Shown here one piece after another: positions 33,809 through 46,500 of a stretch of 64,000 nucleotides of DNA (within the stretch, counting starts at the first letter, position 1; each line of letters begins with the position of its first letter). The stretch is from Trebouxia sp. TZW2008. Taxonomy: Eukaryota > Chlorophyta > Trebouxiophyceae > Trebouxiales > Trebouxiaceae. The notes under the pieces are model-generated. The model saw only the letters and a program-made list of their open reading frames with translations. It ran no database searches and was not told the origin of the DNA. The DNA lies in contig BDIU01000121.1 of NCBI GenBank assembly GCA_002118135.1, positions 159,446 to 223,445 on the forward strand. Direction: 5' to 3'. The translations under genes and the position numbers were made by a program.

Positions 33809-36800
33809 ATGGTGAGTTCGCAGTCTCTGCTGTCGGCACTGTTTCTTGTCTATTCTATTGTGGTCACTCTTCAACATACATATGCTGTGTGCCTGCAGCA
33901 CTGTGCAGCAGGTGACACTTTGTTGGGGCGGGCGCCTGTCTGGCTGTCATGCATTATATTATTTCTGCTTGGTGGCATAGTTGGAGGAGTAGCTGGGGCC
34001 GTAGGGGTTCTGTTCAGGCAGCGTAAACTCAGACGAGCACAGTATACCCCAAGCAATTCGCTGTATGGAGGCCTGTATCAGTCAAAGGCTGCTGTGGCAC
34101 AGGTCAGGATCAGCAGTGCTGATAACCCCCGGCACAAACGTGCTCTTTCTTGCGTTGAGTGTGCTGTACAAGCCAGGAATGTGACATTCACAAGCACGAT
34201 TGGCTTCAGGGTAAGGACAGGCAATACAACAGCTCTTGGCGCCCTGCTCCTTCCATGACTAACTCAGGCTTTGGCATTGCACCAGCGTCAAGCAAGGCAG
34301 CATCTTCTACAGATTTCCAAAATGCCCACAAGAGTCCCATGCATGAGAGGCTTCTTCAAGAAGAGGCTATGAGGCGCTCTGGAGCTTCTGGACCGCTAGG
34401 AATGGGGGTTGTTATGCAAAGTAAGCCTGTCAAGCTGATGTGTACAGTTTGCAATGACTAGAGCAAAGCTCCAGAATAGACTGCAAGCTACATTGCTGCC
34501 GTGCTGCCCGCAACTCCTTACTGCTGTCCACGTATCAAGTCTTCAAGTCTCACACATATCGACACATGCAACTAATTTATGAAGCAGCAACATAACCACC
34601 AACAATCATCCAAAAGGCGTATCAAGTCAGCACCGCTGCACTGCAAAGATGTTGCTGACGTATGTTTGCACTTGTTCTATCAGGCATGAGCAAGGAGCCT
34701 GGCGAGCTGAAGCGAGGGGGTTCACCCCAATTGCATGCCTTCAACAAACGGCCTTTTGGGGGCGCACTCACAGCTGATGTTGAAGATGTGGTGCCAGACT
34801 TGGCTGCTGACAATGAGCCAAATGCAGCTGTCAACAGCGCAAGCTGGATTGCAGCTATGCGAAGGAACCAAGACATCAAAGAAAACATTGCATCTGGCGT
34901 CAATCTTTCTCCTGGCCCAGAGAAGGTGAGGGAGATGCAATCCTGAAGAATTGTCGTGTGTCCCCCCTGGATACATTGCGTAACAGCTTACAAACCTGTA
35001 AGCACAATACTTTGGCATTGCAAAGCCTTGCTCTACTCACTTAGTGTTTTGTGCTGACAAAATTGCAATATTTTGTGCCTACCCATGAGCTCTCTAATGT
35101 CAGCGTGCATGTCACTGCTGACCACAGGAGGTTGCGCACAATTCAGCTGCTCGGTTGCGTGGTCTGACAAATTGTAGTTACAAATTTCCTGGACTGACTA
35201 AAAGCAAGCATTTTGACTTGGTCTGGATTGCAATGCAGGGCATGCAGCCTCCGCACATTGCTGCCAGACGTCCTGCACTTGAGCAGTCGTACGCTCTGCA
35301 AGCCATTCAAGCCAGCAACAGACAAGGTCAGCCCATCTTGCCTTCAGCTGGCAACACCATGAATGCCACATGTGACAGCCGTACAGTACTTCTGTTCGTA
35401 AGGAGACTCAATGTAAGGACATTTCAATGTAGAGGCAATGCAACTGGAAATCAATCACTGCATTCTGACTGCTGTGGCACCTCTGAGAATGGACAATTTG
35501 ATGTAAGGACAAATTTCTTGGGAACCAAAGCAATTATATCAAAGACAAGTCATTGTACTTGATGTGTTTTATTCTGCTCCAGCAGCAATATTGCAGCCTT
35601 TAGACAGCATCTTGCTGAAGTGTCTGCCACTGCTTACAAGATTGCAGCTTGATGCCCATCAAGTTGGCCCCAACAATAGTCATGTCATGCAGGTGCAGGC
35701 AATGATTTGGCGTCAAGAGGTCCAGCAATGCTAGCTTCCGGCGGTCAGTATGCAGAGTTCAGCAGCACGCCACCTCTTGCAACAGGCGTGGCTTCTGGCA
35801 GTGCTTCTCCTGCTTCAGTCGGCAAGTACAATGGCCCAGGTGAGCTGATCTACCCAATCAAGCCCTTGTCAAGACACACTGTGTATCTGGTGGCATATAT
35901 TGTTCCAGCTAGCTGACATCACTTCTGCAGTGGCGCAAGGCAGCATGCAATCAGCAGCCAGGGTAGCTGGCTAGGGTAGCCTTGCACACCCTGAGGAATG
36001 TTTAGGCCAAACAAGCTGATTTCCAACCCTGTAAAGTGGAAAGCTGCGTCTGGGTACAATGCAGCACTTATGATGTGTTGTGCTTGCGTGCCTGCTATCA
36101 GCAATGCTTCAGGGAATAACTAAATTCTGCACCATGCAGTTGCATCTGTGCCAGCAGTGCAGTCGCCCACGTCACACCCAGCCCCAGCCCTTTCTGACCA
36201 ACACCTGCTGCCAATGGCACCACCGCCACCAAGGAACAGCATCACACTGGGGCCGCAGCCGTCTCTCTCCCCACCACCACCAGTGGGAAGGCATGCAAGT
36301 GGCAACCCTGCAGCACAGCAGTGGCAGCCACCGTCAGGACCCCCCAGCAGGGGCATTCTTGGGACAGCCCCTCCTCCTCCTGCCCCTCCCCTGCCCCTTG
36401 CAATGCCTAGTAGAAGTAATGGAGCTGAGAGAGGTGCATTTGCCCAGCCACCGACCCCACCTCTTGTGCTTGGTCAGGGTGTTGGGGCCAGCAGGGGTGC
36501 CCCACCCCCACCCCCACCTCCTGTTCCTGGTCAGGGTGTTGGGTCAGCTAGAGGTGCTCCACCCCCACCTCCTCCCCCGCCCCCAGGCCCAGGTTCCCTG
36601 GGCAAGCAGTCAATGCAGAATGCTCCTTTGCCCAATCGCAGCACACAGCAGATGTCAAGTCAACAGCAGGTATGCTAATGCAGACCCTCCTTTGCCCAAT
36701 CTGCAATGCACAGCAGACGTCAAGTCTGCAGCAGGTATGGCAAGAGCCACAGGTCTGGGTGTAGGCCTATGGCAAGCTGACAACCAAGGAATGCTTACAG

Positions 36801-38178
36801 AACAAATGCGCTTTCATAAGACCATAATGCTGCCTGTCACGTAAGCAAGCTGTGAGCTGACTGTGATCAGTGACTGAGCATGTTGGCATTTAGGATTTTA
36901 CTGACAGCTGTCAGGTACCTGAGCTGTTCTCACCCTAACAAAAGTCTGAGTGGTTGCTGCTAATGCTGCAACATAGCCAAATGCTTCCTCAATGTCCAAG
37001 ACGCTAACTGATGATCACCATAGCCAACACAGGCATAATTGTCCAGACCTTCAATCATATAGCTGTGCAGCAAAGGCATGTTAGATGCACTGTTTCGGCA
37101 TTTCTTTCAGAGCTTGAAAACGCCTGCAGGGGCAAGCAAGCTCAAATGGTGGAGGCAAGCAACCAGCAGCGGGTGCGGGCATGCTGTCCATTGCTGAGCA
37201 GGCAGCACAGATGGCTGCAAGGAGGGGCAAACCTCCCTTGGCACAGACAAGTTTTGCCAGCTCAGGCAACATGGTGATCCTCTTCTGTCTCTCTCACAAG
37301 ACTTGCGCACAGTGTCCATGTCATGAGCTAATAATGGCAGCAAGTGGTCTCATATTAAAAAGTTTTGGGTTCTTCACATGCCAAGATGCTTTACGCCTGT
37401 TCTGGTTCTGCACCACAGGACTGTGAAACTAGCCGTCCTATCATGTGGACCGCAGTCATCCTCATTTTGAAAGACTCTTACGACTGTGTGTGCAGGGTTG
37501 TGCCATGCCATTGTGCCTGCAACGTTTTGGCCTATCATCTTTGCACACAGTTCTTGTGCATCGCAGACAAAAGCTGATGCAAGCAAGCAGTCACCCCACT
37601 CAGCAGCAGCGCCAAGTCTGAAGAGTAGCGCATCTATTGCCACTCCAGCTGCTGCTCACAAGCATGCTCCGAGTGAAGCCTATGAGCTGGAGGACCTGGA
37701 TGAGGACTGGGTAGCCATGCTGAATGTGCTGGACAGCAGACTGCTAGAGGTCAGTCTTAACCTGTTGATCTGCTGTTTGACGGATCATTCTGTAGCTTGC
37801 ATATCTGCAAACAAGCTGTCACTGCATGGTGATATTGCTGTATATGCTTGCAGCCAAGACCATTAAAGTCTGCTTTTTGAGCATCAGGCAGAATGTTCAA
37901 CCAGCATGAACTTTTGAAGACAGCTTTCTGCTCAATTGTGTTGTACAATCTTCTTGCATGTCTGTCCTCCTACTGTGCAACAGCCCGTGGTGAGTTCATA
38001 CAGACATTAAGGTATTCAACTGTGTTTGCTGACATGCCAGGTTGGAAAACCGACAATGATGGCCAAGGAGCGAGCTGTGGCTGTGCGCAGCCTGCTGATT
38101 TCAACTGGGAGAGACAAGCCAGACATTGCACTGCAGAAGGCTATTGAGGACATCGAGCGTTACAGAAGGATTCACTGA
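33809..38178 (+). CDS. Unrecognised signal-peptide/single-TM protein with proline-rich region
   Basis: No family recognised. Exon 1 (33809-34102, 98 codons) encodes a signal peptide-like start (SLLSALFLVYSIVVTL), a short lumenal segment with Cys, then a TM helix (VWLSCIILFLLGGIVGGVAG) followed by a basic stop-transfer (RQRKLRR). Later exons: 34210-34420 (SSWRPAPSMTNSGFG...), 34684-34925, 35129-35160 and 35239-35325 (phases agree), about 35697-35838, a proline-rich exon about 36137-36668 with several (P)5-9 tracts, a WH2-like exon ending about 37270 (GMLSIAEQAAQMAARRGKPP), about 37565-37748 (ELEDLDEDWVAMLNVLD) and a last exon 38041-38178 (AIEDIERYRRIH, stop). The order SP, TM, cytosolic Pro-rich tract recalls plant class I formins, but no FH2 domain follows. 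Pro tracts suggest profilin or SH3-type binding; function unknown. Confidence 0.6.
35384..35557. mobile_element. MITE family A, copy 2 (degenerate, inverted relative to copy 1)
   Basis: TA at 35382-35383, then CAGTACTTCTGTTCGTAAGG. Subterminal words GTAAGGACA and CAATTTGATGTAAGGACAAA are the reverse complements of those in copies 1 and 4. The far end (TCATTGTACTT) is worn. Located in an intron of the SP/TM gene. Confidence 0.65.
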
Positions 38179-38481
38179 CTGCCGTAGTGGCCTGACTTGT
38201 TCTTTATCAAATGCCGAAAGACAGCACCGCATGGGTAACACTGTTTGAACTTCTAGATCTGTTGTACACACATACACTAGCACTTACACTGATCTGGCCA
38301 CCATGAGCTGCATAAGCAGACACACTTTCAAGTTCACCTGTTGGCTTGGCAAAACCGCCAGAATAAGTCATACGTTTGCAAGAAGCTGTGAGCTGTTTGC
38401 AGAAACATGTCTGTGCTGAAGCTGGGGGAAAACACAAACATATATACAACACAACAGCCATGTATTGACTTGGTGTTGGCA
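38179..38481. other. Short convergent intergenic region
   Basis: About 300 bp between two convergent stop codons; must hold both 3' ends. Nothing else recognised. Confidence 0.5.
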
Positions 38482-39857
38482 TCATCCGGTCCATGTTGTG
38501 TCTGACTTTGGCATGGATGTGCCACCAAAAAGTGCCTCAGCTTGCTGCACAATCTGGTTTGATGCAGGAATGAATTTGGCTGAATATGTCCTCGCGCTTT
38601 GCTCTGCATTGCACAGTAAGAGTCAACAACCCTCCATGTTGGCCTGAGCAAGCCGTGCTGCAACTGTACGTATTTTTTTACAAGTGCATAACAGAGCTGC
38701 ACACGAGGCACACAGTTATTCAAAAATGTACATCGACTGCTTCAACAGCCAAGTTTCTGACAGTATCAACAGTGAGACGACATACACATCTTCATCAAAT
38801 CAACTGGTAAGCACTGGCGGATCAGAACGCAATGCGTAAAGACCTGTAGAAACTCACCTGTTTCTCCAATGCTTTGCAAAAAGCCTGCTCGTGTGGGCAA
38901 GGTGTACATGCTCGTCTTGACTGCTGTCCTCACAAAGAAGTTGTGAACAGGCGCCATTGTGTTGCCATACGCATTTGCAGCTGCAGTGTGAAGGGTGCAT
39001 GCATTGTCTGCAGCCAAGTTCTGAAGCAGCTGTGATATGAACGATATTGATGACAAAAGCCGATGAAGGTTGCGGGAACAGCTGTTCTTGATAGTCACTG
39101 TGCCAGCCTGCAATACAAACAATATGTCAGTGAGCCAAGGCAAGCACCGTCCCAGTCTCTTGCAAATCTGCAAACCGCATGATTTGTATCAGCCAACCAG
39201 TTGCATGCATGTACACTGAGATCATCAAGCTGACAATGGTTTCATGTGCAAGTATTTGCATGCACGTATGCGTGCAATGCAATGCCTTGTGGAGCGGCAC
39301 TGCACTCAAGGTTACCATGCTTGAGGGTCTCGACTATTGTCATTGCTTGTGCAGCACTGACCTTTTTATCAGCAGCAACCACAGCCGTCAGGGTTGGAAG
39401 ACTGGAAGAGATTTTCTCCAGAGACTCTTTCTGCAAGACACAAGGCTGTTGCTGAGTCTAATCAATCAGATCATGCAGATATGCGTTACCTTGTGCACCA
39501 TGTCTTTTTGAGCAAAGGCAAAAGCTTGACCTGCAGGGTGGTGGCAGAAGGTGTTGGAAGTATACCTTTGCAATGAGCTCTGACTTTGCAAAAGCGAAGA
39601 CTGCACCTGCACATAGTTTGGGCCTCTTGTTGGGCAACGATTCGCTCATGACATTGCTGTATGACGCCGAAAGGCGCTGTTGCAGAGTCAATCAAGCGGC
39701 AGTTATGTCACTGAAGCTTACCGAGCCGGTCAAAAACAGGCAAAATAGCGTCGCATGCCTTTGCAAACTGAAGAGTAGACAATTCGCCAGAGGTGTCAAC
39801 GCTCTGAAAAGCTCTAGCTAAACCCGGGAGGAAGATGCCCTCTTGTTGCGTTCCCAT
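38482..39857 (-). CDS. ACD11/CPTP-type GLTP-fold protein (probable ceramide-1-phosphate carrier), 205 aa
   Basis: Second GLTP-superfamily gene. Five exons on the minus strand (39857-39722, 39606-39566, 39430-39362, 39107-38858, 38603-38482; 136+41+69+250+122 nt) join in phase to 205 aa plus stop, essentially the length of plant ACD11. Signatures: LARAFQSVDTSGELSTLQFA, ILPVFDRLG, SELIAK (the SDI..K headgroup motif with Asp replaced by Glu, Lys kept), NSCSRNLHRLL (two Arg four apart, as in phosphate-binding CPTP/ACD11), MAPVHNFFVRTAVKTSMYTL (conserved His) and LPTRAGFLQSIGET. The Lys/Arg/Arg set defines the ceramide-1-phosphate class as opposed to the Asn/Trp glycolipid class of the gene at 22314. 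The Asp-to-Glu change at the sphingoid-amide contact is unusual. ATG at 39857 begins MGTQQEGIF, no targeting signal. Confidence 0.9.
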
Positions 39858-40567
39858 CGACGAGACCTTCGAACCGCAGATCAATGCTGCAGTAACGCAA
39901 CAACAGTAGTATGATCAATTTGAATCAAGGCAAAGCAATGTCAACGAAGAGTGCTGACGGCTGAACAACTGCGCATTGATTGCTTTGCATTCACCCTGTC
40001 AGCTAATAGGTGACATAAGTGCGGTTGTCTGAGGTCTTCTTCTTCATTTAGCTCTGTCTAGCATTGTCAATCTCATGCCTGGCGTCAATGTGATCAACAA
40101 GATTAGAAGGTTCAATCTTTTGCATTGCATTCAAAGCACCATTGACGAGCAATCACAGTCGTTGCAATGAGTTGTGCATGCACAGGTGCAACAAGCCAAG
40201 CAAGGATGACCATAGCCCATGTCTGACTGACATTCCCATCCTGCTGCATTTGCCAATCAGCATGCGCCTCTTGGGCGGCCAACAGCATGGAGAGACCTTC
40301 CATTGGGCTCATTTGCATACATTCATTGATCAAATTGGGTGAGCAGCATTCAGACACATAAGAGTCTACTCAATGCTGCTGACGTGACTACAACTTGCCG
40401 GGCATCATTTGCTGCAAAAGGCAACATTTCCTTTCAATGATTAGAGCAAGATTGCACAGCTGCTATGGCGAAGAAGAATCTCTCTTTGGCAAGCTGCATC
40501 TTCTGTGCAAAGCAGCATGCATGGCAGGTTTCTATCGCAAAGCGCCACCTGTTCAAGGACAAGTTTA
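39858..40567. promoter_or_regulatory. Divergent promoter region (ACD11-like / GEN1-like)
   Basis: 710 bp between opposite start codons. Presumed to hold both promoters and 5' UTRs; no individual element assigned. Confidence 0.45.
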
Positions 40568-43500
40568 ATGGGCGTTTCGGAGCTTTGGCCTTTGTTACGA
40601 GGAGAAGGCGTCACCCAATCGTGGTCGGCGTCCGAGGGAACCCACGCCCATCTTGTCAGGGAAGTTGAAGGCAAAACAGTTGCGATCGATTTGTCGGCGT
40701 GGATCATCCAGGCCACATGTCAGCCAAACTTAGCCGAGGCATTCAGCGATCGCGATAGCCAAGCTCTTATCGTGACGTTCAACCGGGTGAGGATCATCTG
40801 CGATGGAAAGAGCAGATCAACTACGGGCTGCAACCATAGCGATAAGCTATTTGCCAGACATGTACCCACTAGTACCTTGCGTGCGTAGGTGGTGAACTAT
40901 CTACGCTATGGGTGTGTTCCGGTCGGCATTGTTGAGGGCAAACCTCCAGCTGAAAAGCTTGAGAGGCTGCAGCAAAGGTCTGTTGCAAAGATCTCATTTC
41001 ACCTTCGTTTTCAGCATATAGCATGCGCGGGAAGAGCAGTTGCCAGTGCCAAGTCTTCTGATGGGCTGCATGCAGATTCAGAATGCGTACTGGCTATGCT
41101 GGTGGCGGTGGAGGTAACAGGCACTTCACCAGTATGGGATCTCAAGTGGCAAGCCTTCTGCAGAGCATGGTAAGTGTCTGGCTTGCTGCAGCTGCAAGCT
41201 GCTGCCTAACACAAGTAAACATTGCTGTTGATTGAAGTTGCTCAAGAGCCACCAGCCGCACAGAGCAGAGTCTGACAGCAATTGCTAGAACACACCAGAA
41301 CTAGCCGGCATGACCTGACAGTTGTACTTTCAGTTCCTGTAAGCAGTTGGGCTTTGATTCTTCTAACCCCATGTCAATTTCTGGTTTGTTGGGTCATGTG
41401 GAGAGTTGAGCATGCTTAGCATGCTTAGCACCCCACCTGTCCAATCCTTCCACTTAATTGATCACATTTTACATGAATAACCCCGCCCTTTGCACCAATG
41501 CTTGACTGCTCTGCACTCTACAGTAAATACTCGTCTGCAGCTACTTCAAGCACATCAGAGGCTGTCAAAGACGGCCACAAGAGCGACTGCCTTTGTTGAA
41601 CTTGACGGGCACACTGGCTTACATCATTGACCCTAACAGTAGCATACACAGCAGCTTCTCCTTATAACCACTGCAGTGTTTTACAAGAGAAATGTCTGTA
41701 TATGAAAGGGGTGTCATGCAGTCAGAATGCAGCAATCGGCTCCTGATTGCACTCTCCTTAAAATAGGAATTCCTGTTATATTGAGTGTCCTCATTGGTTA
41801 GAGTTACTGTACAACTGAAGTGTGTGGGCCATTGCCATGCAGGGTGTGCCAGTTGTGCAATCCCCAGGTGAAGGGGAGGCTATGTGTGCTGCTCTGAACA
41901 AAGCTGGTCTGGCTGACGCATGCGCCACCTTTGATGGCGATGTGCTGCTTTTTGGAGCGCACACAGTCTTCCACACCCTCAAACTGCAGGTCAGCTGTAC
42001 TGTAATTCATGCGACATGATTGGCAGTGGCACATTGTCATCATCTTTTGCACTGCATTGCTTTCAGTTTGATCAGACCCTGCAGGTCAGTCTCATTGAAG
42101 TGAGCATATGTCTTAATGTCATCTGCAAAGGCACTGCTGTCAATGTCAGCTGCGCTTCATTGTCTATAAATTACTGCAAGTCATCCTCTAAGGTGTGCTG
42201 AATTGATTGCGATCATTTCCTGCCCTGTATAGCAGACTGCACTGTTCTGACATGCACTGAGCATACCAAAGAAGAGGATCCTCGAGCATTACTCTGAGGG
42301 CCACAACGAGCAGCAAGCCATCCCAAAGGAGTTGCATGCATCTGCATCTTCATGATTTGCGTTATTCATTCGTCACAGACGCTTACTAGGCAGGCTTTGA
42401 GACCCACTGACTAGGTATGTACGTGTTGATGATGTGCTTTAGAGCAATGAACCTCAGAGCTCAGAGGAGCTCAAGACTGAGCTGGTAGGCGTCTAAAATG
42501 TGCTTGGCATTGAGTCATCATGACACATGTATGGTCTGCAAACTTTGTGTTGTATGACATGTGGCATGCATGTGCCACGTATGGCATGCAACCGCAAACT
42601 TTATGTGGTATTGCATATGCATGCGATGTGGGATATGCATCTGCAAGCCATTGTTAGTGTGCTTCAGACCAATGAGCCACAGAACTCAGAGGCGCTTAAA
42701 GTGGAGCTAGCAGGCATTCAGAGCGTGCTTGGCATTGAGTCAGGCGGTGCAGATGCACTCATCGCCCTGTCTCTGCTGTGTGGGGGTGACTACGCTATTA
42801 AGGGAGCTGAGCATGTGGGCTCCAAGTCAGCACTGAAGCTGCTGCAGCATCTGTTGCAAGACACAGAGGTGGCCGCTCTCTGGCAAATTAAGTGTAGTAT
42901 TTTCTACACACCTTTTGCATGCTACTCAGACTCTTCCTGTCAATGGACAGCGTACACCTTGTACAGTATATCCTGTACCCTGCAGAGCTGTTAGTACAGC
43001 AGTGATACAGCAGAGTCTGTACTGCACCAGCCAGGTTTTCCCCTCTTGTGTAAGTGCTTCATACAATCATTCTTGCGTGCACAGCCATACTGGTAACTTT
43101 AAAGTCTGCCGCAAGCAGAAATGCAAGGCAACAATGCTTTCTGCAAAGCTGTGCAGCGCCAGTCTGACCTCTTTTGGTGCAACTGTATGACTTTTAGAGA
43201 CAACCCACTGCTTCTGTAATGCCATGCAAACACGGAACTTGCCACCATGATGATCTTTGTAGGCTGATGGTAAGGCATTGGATGATCTGAGTCAGCTGGT
43301 GTCCCTGACCCCTGATCCTGAGCTGAGGAGGACAACTCACTGCTGCTCCACACACAGCAGGGTTTTCAAACCTCACTAGCAAGTATGTAGATGATGACGC
43401 TGGTGCTGTCAATGGTGATGCTGATGTTTGTAATGATGGTGGTGATGATATGTACAGGATGATGGTGAAGTGCTGGATGATCTGAGCCAGCTAGTGTCCC

Positions 43501-46500
43501 TTCCTCCTGACCCTGAGATGGAGCTGCTGTCTGCTCAAGGCTGCACAGGTACTGCATGCTGTTACTGCTATTGTGCTGCGTGGTCACCTCCTTGTGCCGT
43601 TCCCTTATCCCCATTCTCTGCTGATGCTCACTGCCTTTGGTGTCTCCTTGCTGGTGTCTATTTTCTGGCATTGCCTACCTTCCTGTCTCCTCCCACTTAA
43701 CTAGCTTCTGCTGTGGATTGCTGTTCCTGCCAATCAATCTTTCTTGACTCTGTTTACTGCTGTCAGATGGAGCTGCTGTCTGCTCAAGGCTGCACAGGTA
43801 TTACATGCTGCTAGGACATCTCCATGGCTACTACACAGACCCTGAGACAAAGACGAGCTGCTGCTTTTGTTGTACTGTGCGCAATTACCTTCTCTTTAGC
43901 TCTCCCCTCCTGCTCACACTCCTCAAGTATCCTGCTTTCACCTGCTTCCCTGTCCGTCTCCTGCCTTTCACCATCTGTGCCTCAATGTATGGATGCATTG
44001 TAGGTTGCAGGCAGTGCAAGCATGCAAGGCAGTCAGCCTAGAACATTCAGGAGCACAGCAAGCACAACCCATGTGGATGCGAGTCGCAAGCTGTGTAAGC
44101 ATGCAGCCTAAGTGTGTGAATGCACTGCAGGTTGTAGGCATTGCAAGCATGCAGGCAACCGGGCAACCAAGATCCAGAAGCACAGCAAGCGCAATCCGTG
44201 TGAGTGCTGTCCAGTCAGTTTTGTGCAAGAGCACCAGACCTGTGTGGCTCGGCCTGAGGCAGCCGCAGCCTGTGAGTGTGACTTCCACACCAAGGAGCTA
44301 CAGCGAGCTGTTGATAAGGTGACTGTATAGTCTGCATATTTTCCTCCCCTCACTTGAAGTCAGGCGCTTTTGACAAGCGCCTTGGTACAGCCTTGAAATC
44401 ATCGCCTGTGAAGCTGTGTTTAGTGTCTGATAGCCTGTCAAGCAAGCAAGATTTTGGTTTGGCAATTGTTGCCTAGACTTGAAAAGAGGGGCATATGATA
44501 ACATACACAACAAATTGTGTACAGGTGTTGCTGAAGATGGAATAGAGCAAAGCACACAGGGACCCAGTCTCGCCTGATGCCTTCTTTGATGCTTACAGCC
44601 TGCATTGTTATAGTGATGTCAGCAGCAGCATCAATCGATCAACTTCACAAAGTCATCTCAGACGTTGCACGCCGCTGTGGATGTATGACATCAGACCTGC
44701 ATGCAGGCTGTGAGGCGGATACAAGCGACACCTGGTTTTGAACAGAAGGCGTCAGAAGCTGCAGCCGCTTATCACAGTCAGCGCCAGCTGGCGGCCACAG
44801 CTGTGGAGCTGGTGAGGAAGAGGTACGGCGTGCCTGCTGGCCGTCCCCTAGCCTGGACGCACCGACCAGACGTCCAGAAGGTGTGGATCTGCGCCTGTCG
44901 TCTTGAGTGCATTCAGCATTTATTTGTGTATGTGCATCTTTTGTAACCTTTCAATTGCCTCTTCATTGGCCAGATACCCGAAAGGTCAATGTTTTGTCAT
45001 CTCAAAATGCCTATAGCATTGCTTGCACAACCAGGGTAATTTGTCATGTCATCATCACCTGTTCTGAAAGCCATCACGTAACCTGACAGCTGGCAAATGA
45101 TGTCCTTTCCTGATCTGGTTACACAGACGTTGAGTGCCTTCAGGCCATCACTGCAAGCAGCAAAGAAGCTGACAAAACATTGGTCAATGCCGCTGTCTGC
45201 TGAGATGGGACAAGAAAGAGAGGTTTCCAGCCTTGAGATTGTATTCCAGTCGAATGAGACTTCACATGCAGACTTTCTTGTAATACTTTTGAGTTGGGTC
45301 AACAGACCTGTCTGCTGAAAGCATTCTCCGACAAGATGTGTTGTGATACCTTAGGTGGCGAAGCAGCTGCACGGCTTGAGTGAGGAGGCTGTGCGCAGCA
45401 AACTGCTGCCCCTGCTCATGCTGCTTGACAATCTAGCATGAAAAGGGATGACACCGAGTTTATGCTTTCAGGTGGCAGATCAGCTGCATTGGTTGAGTGA
45501 GGAGGCTGTCTACAGCAAGCTGCTGCCGCTGATGATGCTGCTTGACAATTTAGTACCAAAAGGGGTGACACTGACTTGATGCTTTCAGGTGGCAGGTCAG
45601 CTGCATTGGCTGAGTGAGGAGGCTGTGCGCAGCAAGCTGCTGCCCCTGCTCATGCAGTGGGATCTGTGTCACCCCCACCATGTAAGCTCCGCTGCACTCA
45701 CCCTTCCACTTCCACGCCCCTCACCAAGCCCCTGCCTTGAGTCCTGAACTGTGTCATTGTCCCATGCATGTGAGCCTTGCTACTTGCAACGCCCCTCAGC
45801 CCCCTTCAGCCTTCCGCAGCTTGGCTGCACTGTGTGAGTTCTGCTTGCGACACAGCCTGTGCGTGATGCAATGATTTTGCTCGGGCTTGCCTGACAATAA
45901 GATGAGGTGATTGTCACGACCTGCAGCATGGCTGATGTGGCATGAGTCTTCTGCGGAGACGTCTGTCAAACAAGCATGCAGGCTAACAAGGCATTCATTG
46001 TAAGCGGAAGCACTCACGACACAACCTGACACGACATAACACAACACAACACAGACACAAGTGAAGAACAAGCTGTTGATTGCTTGCAGGCAGAATGTGA
46101 GTTTGAAGGGGAGGCTATCAGCAAGGTGCATGTGCAGAAGGCAGAGAAAGAAGAAGACTGCTGGCGCTACATGCTGAAATGGCGCCGCCTGCCTCATGTC
46201 AATGCAGAGGTGCTCTTCTTCCAGACTAAAGCAACAAAGTGTGTCTTCTGGAACTGCTACGTAGCCTTTGCTCCACCCCAGTGCCCATTTCTATTCCCCC
46301 CGTCCTGCCTCCAAAGTGCCCTTGAGAGGGCAAACCCTCACTACTTTTGTGTACATGTTTCAGCTTTGTGACCTGGTGTCTGGCAGCAAACTCTACTTGC
46401 TGCTACATGCTTAACTCGCCTGCTGCACATCAAACCAGAGGTGCTCTTCTTCTTCTTGAATGTGCAGTGATGTATATCAGACACATTTGCTTAGCCTCAG

